64,000 nt of DNA from Fontibacter flavus. Its GTDB lineage: Bacteria > Bacteroidota > Bacteroidia > Cytophagales > Cyclobacteriaceae. Within the stretch, counting starts at the first letter, position 1. Each line of letters starts with the position of its first letter. Positions 36,567-44,210 of the stretch are shown piece by piece. The position numbers and the translations under genes were made by a program. The notes under the pieces are model-generated. The model was not told the origin of the DNA. It saw nothing but the letters and a program-made list of their open reading frames with translations, and did no database searches. The DNA lies in the NCBI RefSeq assembly GCF_042432905.1, contig NZ_JBHLWI010000004.1, positions 124,001-188,000 on the forward strand, read 5' to 3'.

Positions 36567-37223
36567 TCAGTCTCTCTTTTTCAGGTCTCCTCTTTTGATG
36601 GATTGGATGAATCTTGACCAGGCAAATGGATCTAGCAAAGTAAATGGCCTTGGGCCATATCTATCCTGAATCTGCATGACACGTCCTTGTTGGAAATAAC
36701 GCCAGTTTTCATTGCCTGAAGCCGGCATTTGCTCAGCATAGCGCAGGAGGGTTTCCGGACTCATATTGCCTCTGGTATCGATAGCCATTGGTGCTTCATA
36801 ATTCATGGCCAGAACCTGTCTTTTAAATTCATCTTCAGAAGGAAAAGGCATGACTTCAATTTCAGCCAGAGCGATTTCATCCACCTGCATGGTGACGATC
36901 AAGCTGATATCGCCGGTTGAGTTTTCAGGCACTTTAAAGGTTTGTCTTTTCAAGCCAATAAAGCTGAAAACCACAGAATCTCCTTCCAGTACAGGCATTG
37001 AGAAATAGCCGTATCTTCCTGATGTGGTACCCCTTCCTTTTTTGGGTACATAGATATTGACCCCGGGAACTGCATCCGTACTGTCGGCATTGAGTACGAT
37101 ACCGGATATTTGCAAGACTTTTCTTTCTTTATCTTGCGCGAAAACTTCCATTGATCCCATAAATGTCAGGATGAAAAAAATGGAAAAGGCGATATGTAGA
37201 TTTTTTAAACTCAATTTTATCAC
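36567..37223 (-). CDS. Exported protein with carboxypeptidase-like regulatory domain
   Basis: The 218-residue protein has a signal peptide (about residues 1-29, GSMEVFAQ). A CarboxypepD_reg-like beta-sandwich domain follows: VLQISGIVLNADSTDAVPGV, then the GTTSGRYGYFSM and GDSVVFSFIGL strands. A short C-terminal part of about 75 residues (ETLLRYAEQMPASGNENWRY) is typical of Bacteroidetes surface proteins of unknown role. There is no TonB-dependent barrel after the domain. Function unknown. Confidence 0.75.
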   Translation of the reverse strand: MIKLSLKNLHIAFSIFFILTFMGSMEVFAQDKERKVLQISGIVLNADSTDAVPGVNIYVPKKGRGTTSGRYGYFSMPVLEGDSVVFSFIGLKRQTFKVPENSTGDISLIVTMQVDEIALAEIEVMPFPSEDEFKRQVLAMNYEAPMAIDTRGNMSPETLLRYAEQMPASGNENWRYFQQGRVMQIQDRYGPRPFTLLDPFAWSRFIQSIKRGDLKKRD

Positions 37224-37347
37224 TTTTATATATAAACAGCCTGCAGGGCTTTCAGTTCAAGAAGAATTTCTAATTTCGGTATAATATTAGCCTATTTTGG
37301 CATCATTTGCTTAATTTCAGGCTGCTTTTATTCGTTAAAAATACTAA

Positions 37348-37731
37348 ATGAGACTCAAAAATATAAGTTTGAGCTATGGCATGCGGATTTTTAAGGCGCT
37401 TTCAGAGGAGTCTAGAGTCCGTATTTTACATCTTTTGCTTCAAAATAAGGAGCTCTCTATTTCAGATTTGGAGCATATTCTGGACTTTACCCAAACCAAG
37501 ACCAGTAGGCACCTGTCTTATCTCAAAAATGCAGGTCTGGTAGGTAGCAGGAGGGTAGATCAGTGGATTTTTTATTATATCCTTGATGAAGCGCAGGAAA
37601 TTATTCAGCAAATCTTCAAGTTTATCCAAAAAGATATGAACCTCATCCGGGATCAGGAGGTTTATAACATATTGCGCTCCAATAGAGAACTTGCCATCAA
37701 TAAGATTGAGAATAACCCGTACAGAAAATAA
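37348..37731 (+). CDS. ArsR-type winged-helix transcriptional regulator
   Basis: The 127-residue protein has an ArsR-like fold: IFKALSEESRVRILHLLL, then ISDLEHILDFTQTKTSRHLSYLKNAGLV as recognition region. The usual metal-binding ELCVCDL-type cysteines are absent, so it is not an arsenic/metal sensor. It lies 9 bases after its stop upstream of a HAD-type nucleotidase gene in the same frame, so the two are probably co-transcribed. Effector unknown. Confidence 0.82.
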   Translation: MRLKNISLSYGMRIFKALSEESRVRILHLLLQNKELSISDLEHILDFTQTKTSRHLSYLKNAGLVGSRRVDQWIFYYILDEAQEIIQQIFKFIQKDMNLIRDQEVYNILRSNRELAINKIENNPYRK

Positions 37732-37740
37732 ACTACAGGC

Positions 37741-38436
37741 TTGAAAACTTACCAACACCTATTCTTTGACCTGGATCATACCCTTTGGGATTATGATAGA
37801 AATGTCCAGGAATCATTATCAGAGATCCATCAGATTTACCAATTGGAAAATATTGGGATTAAGGATGCTTCTGCATTCATTACTTCTTTTTACAATGTTA
37901 ATTTCAAACTATGGGCATTGTATGATGTGGGTAAAATTGACAAAAATTCTCTCAGGGAAAAGAGATTTAAGCTTGTCTTTGAAAATGCAGGAGCAGATAT
38001 AAATGCTGTTCCCAAAGCTTTGGAAGAAGACTTTATGCATAGAACTTCCTCTAAGCCTCATGTCCTGCCCTATACTTTTGAGATTTTGGAGTATTTAAAA
38101 CCAAAATATGGCCTTCATATTATTTCCAATGGATTTAATGAAAGTCAGTCCAAAAAAATGGAAGCTTCTGGATTGACCCCGTATTTTGACTTGGTGGTGA
38201 CCTCAGAGACTACAGGTCATAAAAAGCCAGATCCAAGAATTTTCCATTTTGCCATGGATAAACTGGGTATTAAAAACTCTGAAACCATGATGATAGGAGA
38301 CAATCCGAATTCTGATATTCTTGGTGCCATCAGGGCCAATATAGATAATGTCTATTTTGATCCTCATGAAAAGGGAATTGAACATCAGCCCACCTATACC
38401 ATCAAGCATTTGAAGGAGTTAGAAAAATTTCTGTAA
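37741..38436 (+). CDS. YjjG-type noncanonical pyrimidine nucleotidase (HAD family)
   Basis: The 231-residue HAD protein starts at TTG; the preceding in-frame stop is the stop of the regulator gene, so no ATG is available. HAD motifs are FFDLDHTLWDYD (nucleophile Asp), ISNGFNE, GHKKPDPRIF (Lys) and MIGDNPNSDILGA. The YjjG family dephosphorylates nucleoside monophosphates and helps remove damaged pyrimidine nucleotides. Co-transcription with the ArsR-type gene is likely. Confidence 0.85.
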   Translation: MKTYQHLFFDLDHTLWDYDRNVQESLSEIHQIYQLENIGIKDASAFITSFYNVNFKLWALYDVGKIDKNSLREKRFKLVFENAGADINAVPKALEEDFMHRTSSKPHVLPYTFEILEYLKPKYGLHIISNGFNESQSKKMEASGLTPYFDLVVTSETTGHKKPDPRIFHFAMDKLGIKNSETMMIGDNPNSDILGAIRANIDNVYFDPHEKGIEHQPTYTIKHLKELEKFL

Positions 38437-38568
38437 AAGAGAAATTTTCCATACCAAGACCGGCAAAACCGCAAATCCTCATAAGCACCCTTGAAATCAA
38501 AAAACATCGGGTTTTCCAAGCCCTTGTCCTTATATTTGTCTTATCAGAAACTATAAACTCAAATAGAT

Positions 38569-40203
38569 ATGTTAAAAGGATTTTTCAATGTGCCTACTCC
38601 GCACAATGAACCCGTAAAAAGTTATGCTCCAGGCTCACCTGAAAGAAAAGAACTTCAGGCGAAATTGAAAGAACTGAGAGCACAACAAGTAGACGTGCCT
38701 ATGTATATCGGATCTGAAGAGGTAAGAACTGGCATTAAGAAACCCATGTCTCCTCCTCATGACCATCAGCATATTTTAGGATATTTCCATGAAGGCGATG
38801 CTTCTCACGTAGAGCAGGCTATCAACGCTGCTTTAGGGGCGAAATATGCCTGGGAAAATATGGAATGGGAGCAAAGAGCCGCCATATTCCTTAAGGCTGC
38901 AGACCTTTTGGCAGGGCCTTACAGAGCCAAGATCAATGCTGCTACCATGTTGGGTCAGTCAAAAAACGCTTTTCAAGCAGAAATTGATGCTGCCTGTGAA
39001 ATCATTGATTTTATGAGATTCAATGTGAAATATATGGCGGAGATTTATTCTCAGCAACCGCCTGTATCAGGTAATGGCGTATGGAATAGGGTCGAGCAAA
39101 GACCTTTAGAAGGTTTCATTTTCGCCTTGACACCGTTCAATTTTACAGCTATTGCAGGCAATCTGCCTACTTCTGCTGCCATGATGGGCAATACGGTAGT
39201 ATGGAAACCTGCCTACACGCAGATTTATTCAGCCAACGTATTGATGGAAGTTTTTAAAGAAGCAGGTGTGCCTGATGGTGTCATCAACTTGGTGTATGTA
39301 GATGGTCCTACCGCAGGAAATGTGATCTTCAATCATCCAGATTTTGCGGGTATTCATTTCACAGGCTCCACTGGCGTTTTCCAACACATATGGAAGACCA
39401 TTGGAGAGAATATTTACAAGTACAAGACCTATCCAAGAATTGTAGGTGAAACGGGTGGTAAAGATTTTGTCATTGCCCATAAATCTGCAAATCCTAAGGC
39501 TGTGGCCGTTGGTCTTTCAAGAGGTGCATTTGAATTCCAAGGACAAAAATGCTCCGCTGCTTCGAGGGCCTATATTCCATCTAACCTTTGGGATGATGTG
39601 AAGAAATATCTTTTGGAAGACCTGGCTTCTATGAAAATGGGAGGTACGGAAGATTTTACCAATTTTATCAATGCAGTGATCGATGAGAAAGCCTTTGATA
39701 AGATTTCCAAGTATATTGACAATGCCAAGAAGGCTGAAGGTGTGGAAATCGTCGCAGGAGGGAATTTTGACAAGTCAAAAGGCTATTTTATCGAGCCAAC
39801 GGTCATTGTGACAAAGGATCCGATGTATGTGACCATGCAGGAAGAGATTTTCGGACCTGTTTTGACGATTTATGTTTACCATGAAGACCATTATGAAGAA
39901 GCCCTGGAGTTGGTCGATCAGACCTCACCTTATGCTTTGACAGGAGCTGTCTTCTCTCAGGATCGTTATGCAGTGGAATTGGCGACCAAGAAATTGAGAA
40001 ATGCGGCGGGTAACTTCTATATCAACGATAAGCCAACCGGTGCAGTGGTAGGACAGCAGCCATTCGGTGGGGCCAGGGCATCCGGTACCAATGATAAGGC
40101 TGGCTCTATGATCAACTTGTTGCGCTGGGTTTCTCCAAGAACGATCAAAGAAACCTTTGTATCTCCTGTGGATTATAGGTATCCTTTCTTGGGAGAGGAC
40201 TGA
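38569..40203 (+). CDS. pruA: L-glutamate gamma-semialdehyde dehydrogenase
   Basis: The 544-residue aldehyde dehydrogenase is of the single-domain PruA (P5C dehydrogenase) type. It has the FALTPFNFTAIAGNLP segment, VGETGGKDFVIAH, and the catalytic Cys in FEFQGQKCSAASRAY. It oxidises glutamate semialdehyde to glutamate with NAD+, the last step of proline and ornithine catabolism. rocD, which makes the same semialdehyde from ornithine, is 4 kb downstream. It has its own terminator. The fused PutA proline dehydrogenase domain is absent. Confidence 0.95.
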   Translation: MLKGFFNVPTPHNEPVKSYAPGSPERKELQAKLKELRAQQVDVPMYIGSEEVRTGIKKPMSPPHDHQHILGYFHEGDASHVEQAINAALGAKYAWENMEWEQRAAIFLKAADLLAGPYRAKINAATMLGQSKNAFQAEIDAACEIIDFMRFNVKYMAEIYSQQPPVSGNGVWNRVEQRPLEGFIFALTPFNFTAIAGNLPTSAAMMGNTVVWKPAYTQIYSANVLMEVFKEAGVPDGVINLVYVDGPTAGNVIFNHPDFAGIHFTGSTGVFQHIWKTIGENIYKYKTYPRIVGETGGKDFVIAHKSANPKAVAVGLSRGAFEFQGQKCSAASRAYIPSNLWDDVKKYLLEDLASMKMGGTEDFTNFINAVIDEKAFDKISKYIDNAKKAEGVEIVAGGNFDKSKGYFIEPTVIVTKDPMYVTMQEEIFGPVLTIYVYHEDHYEEALELVDQTSPYALTGAVFSQDRYAVELATKKLRNAAGNFYINDKPTGAVVGQQPFGGARASGTNDKAGSMINLLRWVSPRTIKETFVSPVDYRYPFLGED

Positions 40204-40213
40204 TTAGGAGACT

Positions 40214-40350
40214 GCCAGAGGCGAGAAGCGAGAGATTAGACTTGATTCACCGTGCCTGGGCGATAAATCTACTAGAGCCAAGAAACAAGAGGCAAGAATC
40301 AAGACTCGATCGGATTTCGGGAAATCCCATAAAATGAGAAATCGTAATTG
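40214..40350 (+). repeat. Dispersed intergenic repeat, copy B
   Basis: Contains the family core agaggcgagaagcgaga (40217-40233), a CAAGA-rich module (aagaaacaagaggcaagaat) and an atttcgg module, in the same order as the copy at 2166. It lies just behind pruA. Confidence 0.7.
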
Positions 40351-40386
40351 TTCGTCGCTCCATGCAACTTGAATTATATTTACAAG

Positions 40387-40428
40387 ATAGACCTCTGAAC
40401 CCTGTCGGTTTGGAGGTCTATTTTTTTT
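40387..40428 (+). terminator. Terminator of pruA
   Basis: Arms atagacctc (40387-40395) and gaggtctat (40413-40421), then a run of T. Confidence 0.75.
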
Positions 40429-40535
40429 ACTTTCGACTGATTTTCGAAGACTCGTACTGGCTCTTTTAGGAGTTTTTCTTGAACAGCCATTTCCTTAGGA
40501 ATCGGCTGCTTATCCATGCAATTTTAAAGTGCGAC

Positions 40536-40580
40536 TTTAAATTTACAAGGATAATGCTTGTTTTACCTTGCAAATTTAAA
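40536..40580. repeat. Inverted repeat before an ATPase-gene remnant
   Basis: Arms tttaaatttacaagg (40536-40550) and ccttgcaaatttaaa (40566-40580) differ by one base and flank a 15-base loop. A second small palindrome, tttaaagt-gcg-actttaaa, overlaps the left side. It stands 20 bases before the remnant at 40601 and may mark an insertion or deletion boundary. Confidence 0.5.
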
Positions 40581-40600
40581 ATCTAGAGATAGCTAACTTC

Positions 40601-40732
40601 ATGCTAGGCAGCGAAGATGTTAAAGCTACTCAGAGGTATTTGGTGTATAGAGGGAATGACTATTTCCCAATAAATGCAGATACCAAGGTGGTATCATTGA
40701 AAAAGATGTTAGAAATCATTGAGTCCATTTAA
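40601..40732 (+). pseudogene. C-terminal remnant, possibly of a DUF4143-type AAA ATPase
   Basis: This 43-codon open frame reads YLVYRGNDYFPINADTKVVS near its end, resembling the C-terminus of DUF4143/AAA ATPases (a VYxGxxx...xxVxxLPLxxxL pattern). Nothing upstream encodes the rest. It stops 12 bases before the DUF4221 lipoprotein gene. The family call is tentative. Confidence 0.4.
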
Positions 40733-40744
40733 CCCATATTATTT

Positions 40745-41857
40745 ATGATGCGTAACTTATTTATTTTGTTTGGCTTGACCCTTTTGTTTTCATGTAAAGA
40801 CTCCAAAAAGGAGCGCACTTTTGTATCTGCTGATCTTAGCGATTACATCGTAGATACCCTGTATTTAGAAAAAGATTCTTTGACCAGGAGTCTTCCTTTG
40901 GATTTCACCTATTTGGAGCAGGATGGTAAGCCATATTTGATTGGATATGCTCGTTTCAGATTGTATCAATATGATTATGAATCTGGGAAATTGATCAATA
41001 AAGTGATTTTTGAGAGAGAAGGACCGGATGGGATAGGCTCTTTCATTTCGGGATATCTCATCATAGAGGATGGTGTTTTTTTCATTTCAGACCAAAAACA
41101 ACTTGTTCATGCTGACTTTAATGGGAAAGTTTTGGATAAGTTTCCTTTGCCTGAAGTACCAGAAGAAAGATTGGCGGTTAATTTCAGTATGGTCAACGGC
41201 AACAAGTTGAGTTATGATAAGGAAAAGAAAGAACTGATTTTGGCAGATGTTCCCTATTTGTTGAAAGAACCAAATATGAACTATAAGAACTGGGTATGGA
41301 AGTATGATTTGACAAAAAGATCTGCCGAACCTATGCCATTTACTTATCCTGATATTTACAGAGAGCATTATGATGATCCCGAGTTAGGTATTTACTCCCA
41401 TACTTTTCTTAGTGACCAACAACTTCAAGTGGTGAGTTTTCCCGTAACGGATTCTTTATTGGTGATTGATAGGGGAAGTTCTAAGTGGGTGCCTTCCAAA
41501 AGTTCAGCCTCGTTGATTTTTCAGAAAGGTAAAACAGAACAGCAGGGAGAATACATTGTATTTTCTCCCAGTATGGAGACAAGCAGGTACAAGTGGGTAT
41601 TTTTTGATCCTAATTCCCAATTGTTGTTCAGGTATGTGGACATCGCTACCAAAGTTCTTGAAAATAAAGACATTGATAACAAAAGCAGTTTTATCCTTCA
41701 TAACCTCGATTTTGAGACGGTAGGGGAATTGTTTTTTCACAATAGGCAGATTGAATCCAGCGGATTTTCTACGCCAAAGGGGTACTATTTTAAATTGGCT
41801 AATCCTTCTTCCGATGACGTGGAGGAATACGTAAGAGTCAAAATTGACTTGAAATAG
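40745..41857 (+). CDS. DUF4221-type propeller lipoprotein
   Basis: The 370-residue lipoprotein (signal ending LLFSC) resembles DUF4221/propeller lipoproteins: LSDYIVDTLYLEKDSLTRSL at the N-terminus, the blade signature RLYQYDYESGKLINKVIF with REGPDGIG, and further strand repeats. It is a longer, intact relative of the frameshifted gene at 4002. It lies between an ATPase-gene remnant and the terminator facing ftsY. Function unknown; likely surface-exposed. Confidence 0.7.
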   Translation: MMRNLFILFGLTLLFSCKDSKKERTFVSADLSDYIVDTLYLEKDSLTRSLPLDFTYLEQDGKPYLIGYARFRLYQYDYESGKLINKVIFEREGPDGIGSFISGYLIIEDGVFFISDQKQLVHADFNGKVLDKFPLPEVPEERLAVNFSMVNGNKLSYDKEKKELILADVPYLLKEPNMNYKNWVWKYDLTKRSAEPMPFTYPDIYREHYDDPELGIYSHTFLSDQQLQVVSFPVTDSLLVIDRGSSKWVPSKSSASLIFQKGKTEQQGEYIVFSPSMETSRYKWVFFDPNSQLLFRYVDIATKVLENKDIDNKSSFILHNLDFETVGELFFHNRQIESSGFSTPKGYYFKLANPSSDDVEEYVRVKIDLK

Positions 41858-41886
41858 TTGCGATCTTTATGTTGACCGACAACATT

Positions 41887-41917
41887 AAAAAAGCCGACCT
41901 TTTTGGGCCGGCTTTTT
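41887..41917. terminator. Bidirectional terminator between DUF4221 gene and ftsY
   Basis: Arms aaaaaagccg (41887-41896) and cggcttttt (41909-41917) with T/A runs serve the convergent genes. Confidence 0.75.
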
Positions 41918-41935
41918 CATTTATGGTGATGTTGC

Positions 41936-42892
41936 TTATTTCTTTTTGAACAAGGAGTCTACAAATTCCTTTCTGTTAAAGACCTGTAGGTCCGTCATTT
42001 TTTCGCCTACTCCGATATATTTTACAGGAATCTTGAATTGGTCAGATATGCCAATAACTACTCCGCCTTTGGCTGTGCCATCCAATTTGGTGATAGCAAG
42101 TGCAGTGATGTCTGTAGCTTTGGTAAATTCTTTGGCCTGTACGAATGCATTCTGTCCTGTGGAACCGTCCAGAACAAGCAGGATTTCATGTGGGGCATCA
42201 TCAATGAATTTTTGCATGACCCTCTTTATCTTACTGAGCTCGTTCATGAGGTTAACCTTGGTATGCAAGCGTCCAGCTGTATCTACTATTACCACATCGG
42301 CATTTGTTTCTACTCCATGCTTAACGGCATCAAAAGCTACAGAAGCGGGGTCAGTGTTCATGCCGTGTGAGATTACTGGTACGCCAACACGCTCTCCCCA
42401 TAGGATCAATTGGTCAACAGCAGCAGCACGGAAGGTATCTGCGGCACCCAATACAACAGACTTACCAGCCTGTTTGAATTGGTAGGCTAATTTTCCGATC
42501 GTGGTAGTTTTACCGACACCATTCACACCCACAACCATGATAACATAGGGTTTTTTATCGGCAGGCAAATCGAAATCTGAAAGGTCAGCGCTTTGATTTT
42601 CTTCTAACAGTCCTGCGATCTCTTCCCTTAGGATGACATCCAATTCGGCTGTATTCAGGTATTTATCTTTGGCTACCCTGTCTTCTATTCTTCTGATAAC
42701 CTTGATGGTAGTTTCTACCCCAACATCGGAGGTGATGAGGATTTCTTCCAGTTCATCCAGAATTTCCTCATCGACTTTGGATTTCCCTACGACAGCTTTA
42801 CTGAGTTTTGAAAAAATATTTTCGCTGGATTTTTGAAGGCCTTGGTCCAGGCTTTCCTTTTTTTCCTTTGAAAAGAAACCGAAAATTCCCAT
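41936..42892 (-). CDS. ftsY: Signal recognition particle receptor FtsY
   Basis: The 318-residue SRP GTPase has a short acidic A region (MGIFGFFSKEKKESLDQGL) followed by the N and G domains. G-domain motifs are GVNGVGKTTTIGKL, DTFRAAA, DTAGRLH and TKLDGTAKGG. It receives SRP-bound ribosomes at the inner membrane. It lies directly downstream of the rpmB-rpmG-DUF4295 cluster, separated by a strong terminator. Confidence 0.96.
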   Translation of the reverse strand: MGIFGFFSKEKKESLDQGLQKSSENIFSKLSKAVVGKSKVDEEILDELEEILITSDVGVETTIKVIRRIEDRVAKDKYLNTAELDVILREEIAGLLEENQSADLSDFDLPADKKPYVIMVVGVNGVGKTTTIGKLAYQFKQAGKSVVLGAADTFRAAAVDQLILWGERVGVPVISHGMNTDPASVAFDAVKHGVETNADVVIVDTAGRLHTKVNLMNELSKIKRVMQKFIDDAPHEILLVLDGSTGQNAFVQAKEFTKATDITALAITKLDGTAKGGVVIGISDQFKIPVKYIGVGEKMTDLQVFNRKEFVDSLFKKK

Positions 42893-42924
42893 AGTGTTTT
42901 TTATTTAGAACCCGAATATAATGA

Positions 42925-42961
42925 AAAAGTCCCTTCATAGCTTTTGCCTGAAGGGACTTTT
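42925..42961 (-). terminator. Terminator of the rpmB-rpmG-DUF4295 cluster
   Basis: Perfect 13-base arms aaaagtcccttca (42925-42937) and its complement (42949-42961), followed on the minus strand by TTTTTC. Confidence 0.8.
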
Positions 42962-42983
42962 GTTGCATTACGATGTAAGGCAA

Positions 42984-43136
42984 TTATTTTTTCAAGGTAT
43001 CCTGAACCATTGTGGTTGGAACCATTTCTTCTCTGAAGGTATAAGCACCGGTTTTTTCAGACTTCACAGCCTTGATAACCTTTGCATATGTGACACCACC
43101 TTCTTTCTTAAGGGTTGCTACTACTTTCTTAGCCAT
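42984..43136 (-). CDS. DUF4295-family small basic protein
   Basis: The 50-residue protein (MAKKVVATLKKEGGVTYAKV at its start, VQDTLKK at its end) matches the small DUF4295 proteins that follow rpmG in Bacteroidetes. It is lysine-rich, so a ribosome-associated role is plausible but unproven. It lies 46 bases after rpmG on the same strand and is followed by a terminator, so it closes the ribosomal protein operon. Confidence 0.88.
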   Translation of the reverse strand: MAKKVVATLKKEGGVTYAKVIKAVKSEKTGAYTFREEMVPTTMVQDTLKK

Positions 43137-43182
43137 ATCTTAAAAGGGTTTTAATGCCGCTTGGCGCAACAATGATCCTAAA

Positions 43183-43365
43183 TTATTTAATTTCTTTATG
43201 TACCGTAACTTTCTTCAAGATAGGGTTGTATTTTTTCAACTCCAATCTCTCAGTCGTATTTTTACGGTTTTTGGTAGTGATGTATCTGGATGTTCCAGCA
43301 ACACCTGAATTTTTGTGCTCTGTGCATTCCAATACTACCTGAACTCTGTTACCTTTCTTAGCCAT
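43183..43365 (-). CDS. rpmG: 50S ribosomal protein L33
   Basis: The 60-residue protein has the L33 pattern: VQVVLECTEHKNSG followed by RYITTKNRKNTTERLELKKY and a final KVTVHKEIK. The usual zinc Cys pairs are absent, so this is the zinc-free type. It lies between rpmB and DUF4295. Confidence 0.95.
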   Translation of the reverse strand: MAKKGNRVQVVLECTEHKNSGVAGTSRYITTKNRKNTTERLELKKYNPILKKVTVHKEIK

Positions 43366-43401
43366 CGCTCTGTATTTTTAAATGGGTAAACCTATTCTTG
43401 A

Positions 43402-43644
43402 TTATTTAATGATGATCATACCTTTATCCTGAGCATCTTTCAATACGGCGCTAACACCTTTCTTATTGATAGTTCTCAAAGCTTTGGTACAAACTTTCAA
43501 CGTGATCCAAGCATCTTCCTCAGGAATGTAGAAGTTTTTCTTGTGTAAGTTAGGATAAAACTTACGCTTGGTCTTGTTGTTCGCGTGCGATACATTATTA
43601 CCTACTCGAGGCCTTTTACCGGTGATGTCACAAACTTTTGCCAT
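43402..43644 (-). CDS. rpmB: 50S ribosomal protein L28
   Basis: The 80-residue protein reads MAKVCDITGKRPRVGNNVSH at its start and has the NKTKRKFYPNLH segment, both typical of L28. It heads the rpmB-rpmG-DUF4295 cluster read toward ftsY. The Cys pairs of zinc-type L28 are missing beyond one Cys. Confidence 0.96.
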   Translation of the reverse strand: MAKVCDITGKRPRVGNNVSHANNKTKRKFYPNLHKKNFYIPEEDAWITLKVCTKALRTINKKGVSAVLKDAQDKGMIIIK

Positions 43645-43769
43645 GATATATTATCGTATTATTAGAGACGTTTTTTCAATTGAGTCTGCAAATATCGGAC
43701 TTTTAGCTGAATTACCAAAAGTACACTTCAAAAATATTCCGTAAAGTTTTAAAAATGTGTGGGATGGTG

Positions 43770-43866
43770 GGAGAGGCGATAGATTAGAAGCGTGAAGCGA
43801 GAGGTTAGAATCAAGAAAAATAATTTCGGAAGTGTGAAGTCGGATTGCTGAAGAGAAATTATGACG
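43770..43866 (+). repeat. Dispersed intergenic repeat, copy C (diverged)
   Basis: Contains gagaggcgatagattagaag, cgtgaagcgagaggttagaa, aatcaagaaaaa and the atttcggaagtgtgaagtc module, a rearranged and diverged form of the family core. Confidence 0.55.
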
Positions 43867-43882
43867 GGGCAATGCCAATAAA

Positions 43883-43924
43883 CCCAAAACCCAAAACCCA
43901 AAACCCAAAACCCAAAACCCAAAA
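43883..43924. repeat. Six tandem copies of the heptamer CCCAAAA
   Basis: Six uninterrupted units of CCCAAAA lie between the dispersed repeat and the DUF5522 gene. The other strand reads GGGTTTT repeated, which could form a G-quadruplex. A/T-rich ACCAATTA/ACTAATCA-like short repeats follow. Confidence 0.85.
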
Positions 43925-43976
43925 TACCAATTACCAATTAACTAATCACTAATCAATTAATCCCTGTCCAACTAAT

Positions 43977-44135
43977 TCACTTTTCCTTATAAGGACAATG
44001 TTTGCATCCACTTCCGCAGCAATACCCTCTTCTTGAGTGATATTGTGCGGTAAATACCATTAAGCCCTTTTCATTCATGTAATAATCTCCAGGAATTAGC
44101 TTCATGGGCATTGCCGGCTTCTTTTTGGAATTCAT
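43977..44135 (-). CDS. DUF5522-type small Cys-rich protein
   Basis: The 52-residue protein starts at MNSKKKPAMPMKLIPGDYY and has the conserved core MNEKGLMVFTAQYHSRRGYC followed by CGSGCKHCPY. The CC-x2-GC-x2-C cluster suggests a bound metal. This matches the small DUF5522 family of Bacteroidetes. It is divergent from rocD. Function unknown. Confidence 0.85.
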   Translation of the reverse strand: MNSKKKPAMPMKLIPGDYYMNEKGLMVFTAQYHSRRGYCCGSGCKHCPYKEK

Positions 44136-44157
44136 TCTTTATCCTAATGGCTTTTAT

Positions 44158-44165
44158 TATATTTG
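44158..44165 (+). promoter_or_regulatory. -7 element of the rocD promoter
   Basis: TATATTTG matches TAnnTTTG. It lies upstream of the ATG at 44211 and over the TTG at 44163, which rules against the longer reading of rocD. Confidence 0.5.
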
Positions 44166-44210
44166 TCAAAGTTGAATTTGTCCTTGACGGGCAGCAAAAA
44201 TACAAATTTT

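Noticed and set aside
43651..43937. Two short minus-strand frames reading GFWVLGFGFWV
   Set aside because: They are artefacts of the CCCAAAA tandem repeat and the dispersed repeat.
43881..43966. CRISPR-like array
   Set aside because: The units are contiguous heptamers without spacers; no cas genes are nearby.
44163..44210. TTG start for rocD
   Set aside because: It lies inside the -7 element, so it would not be transcribed; ATG 44211 is preferred.
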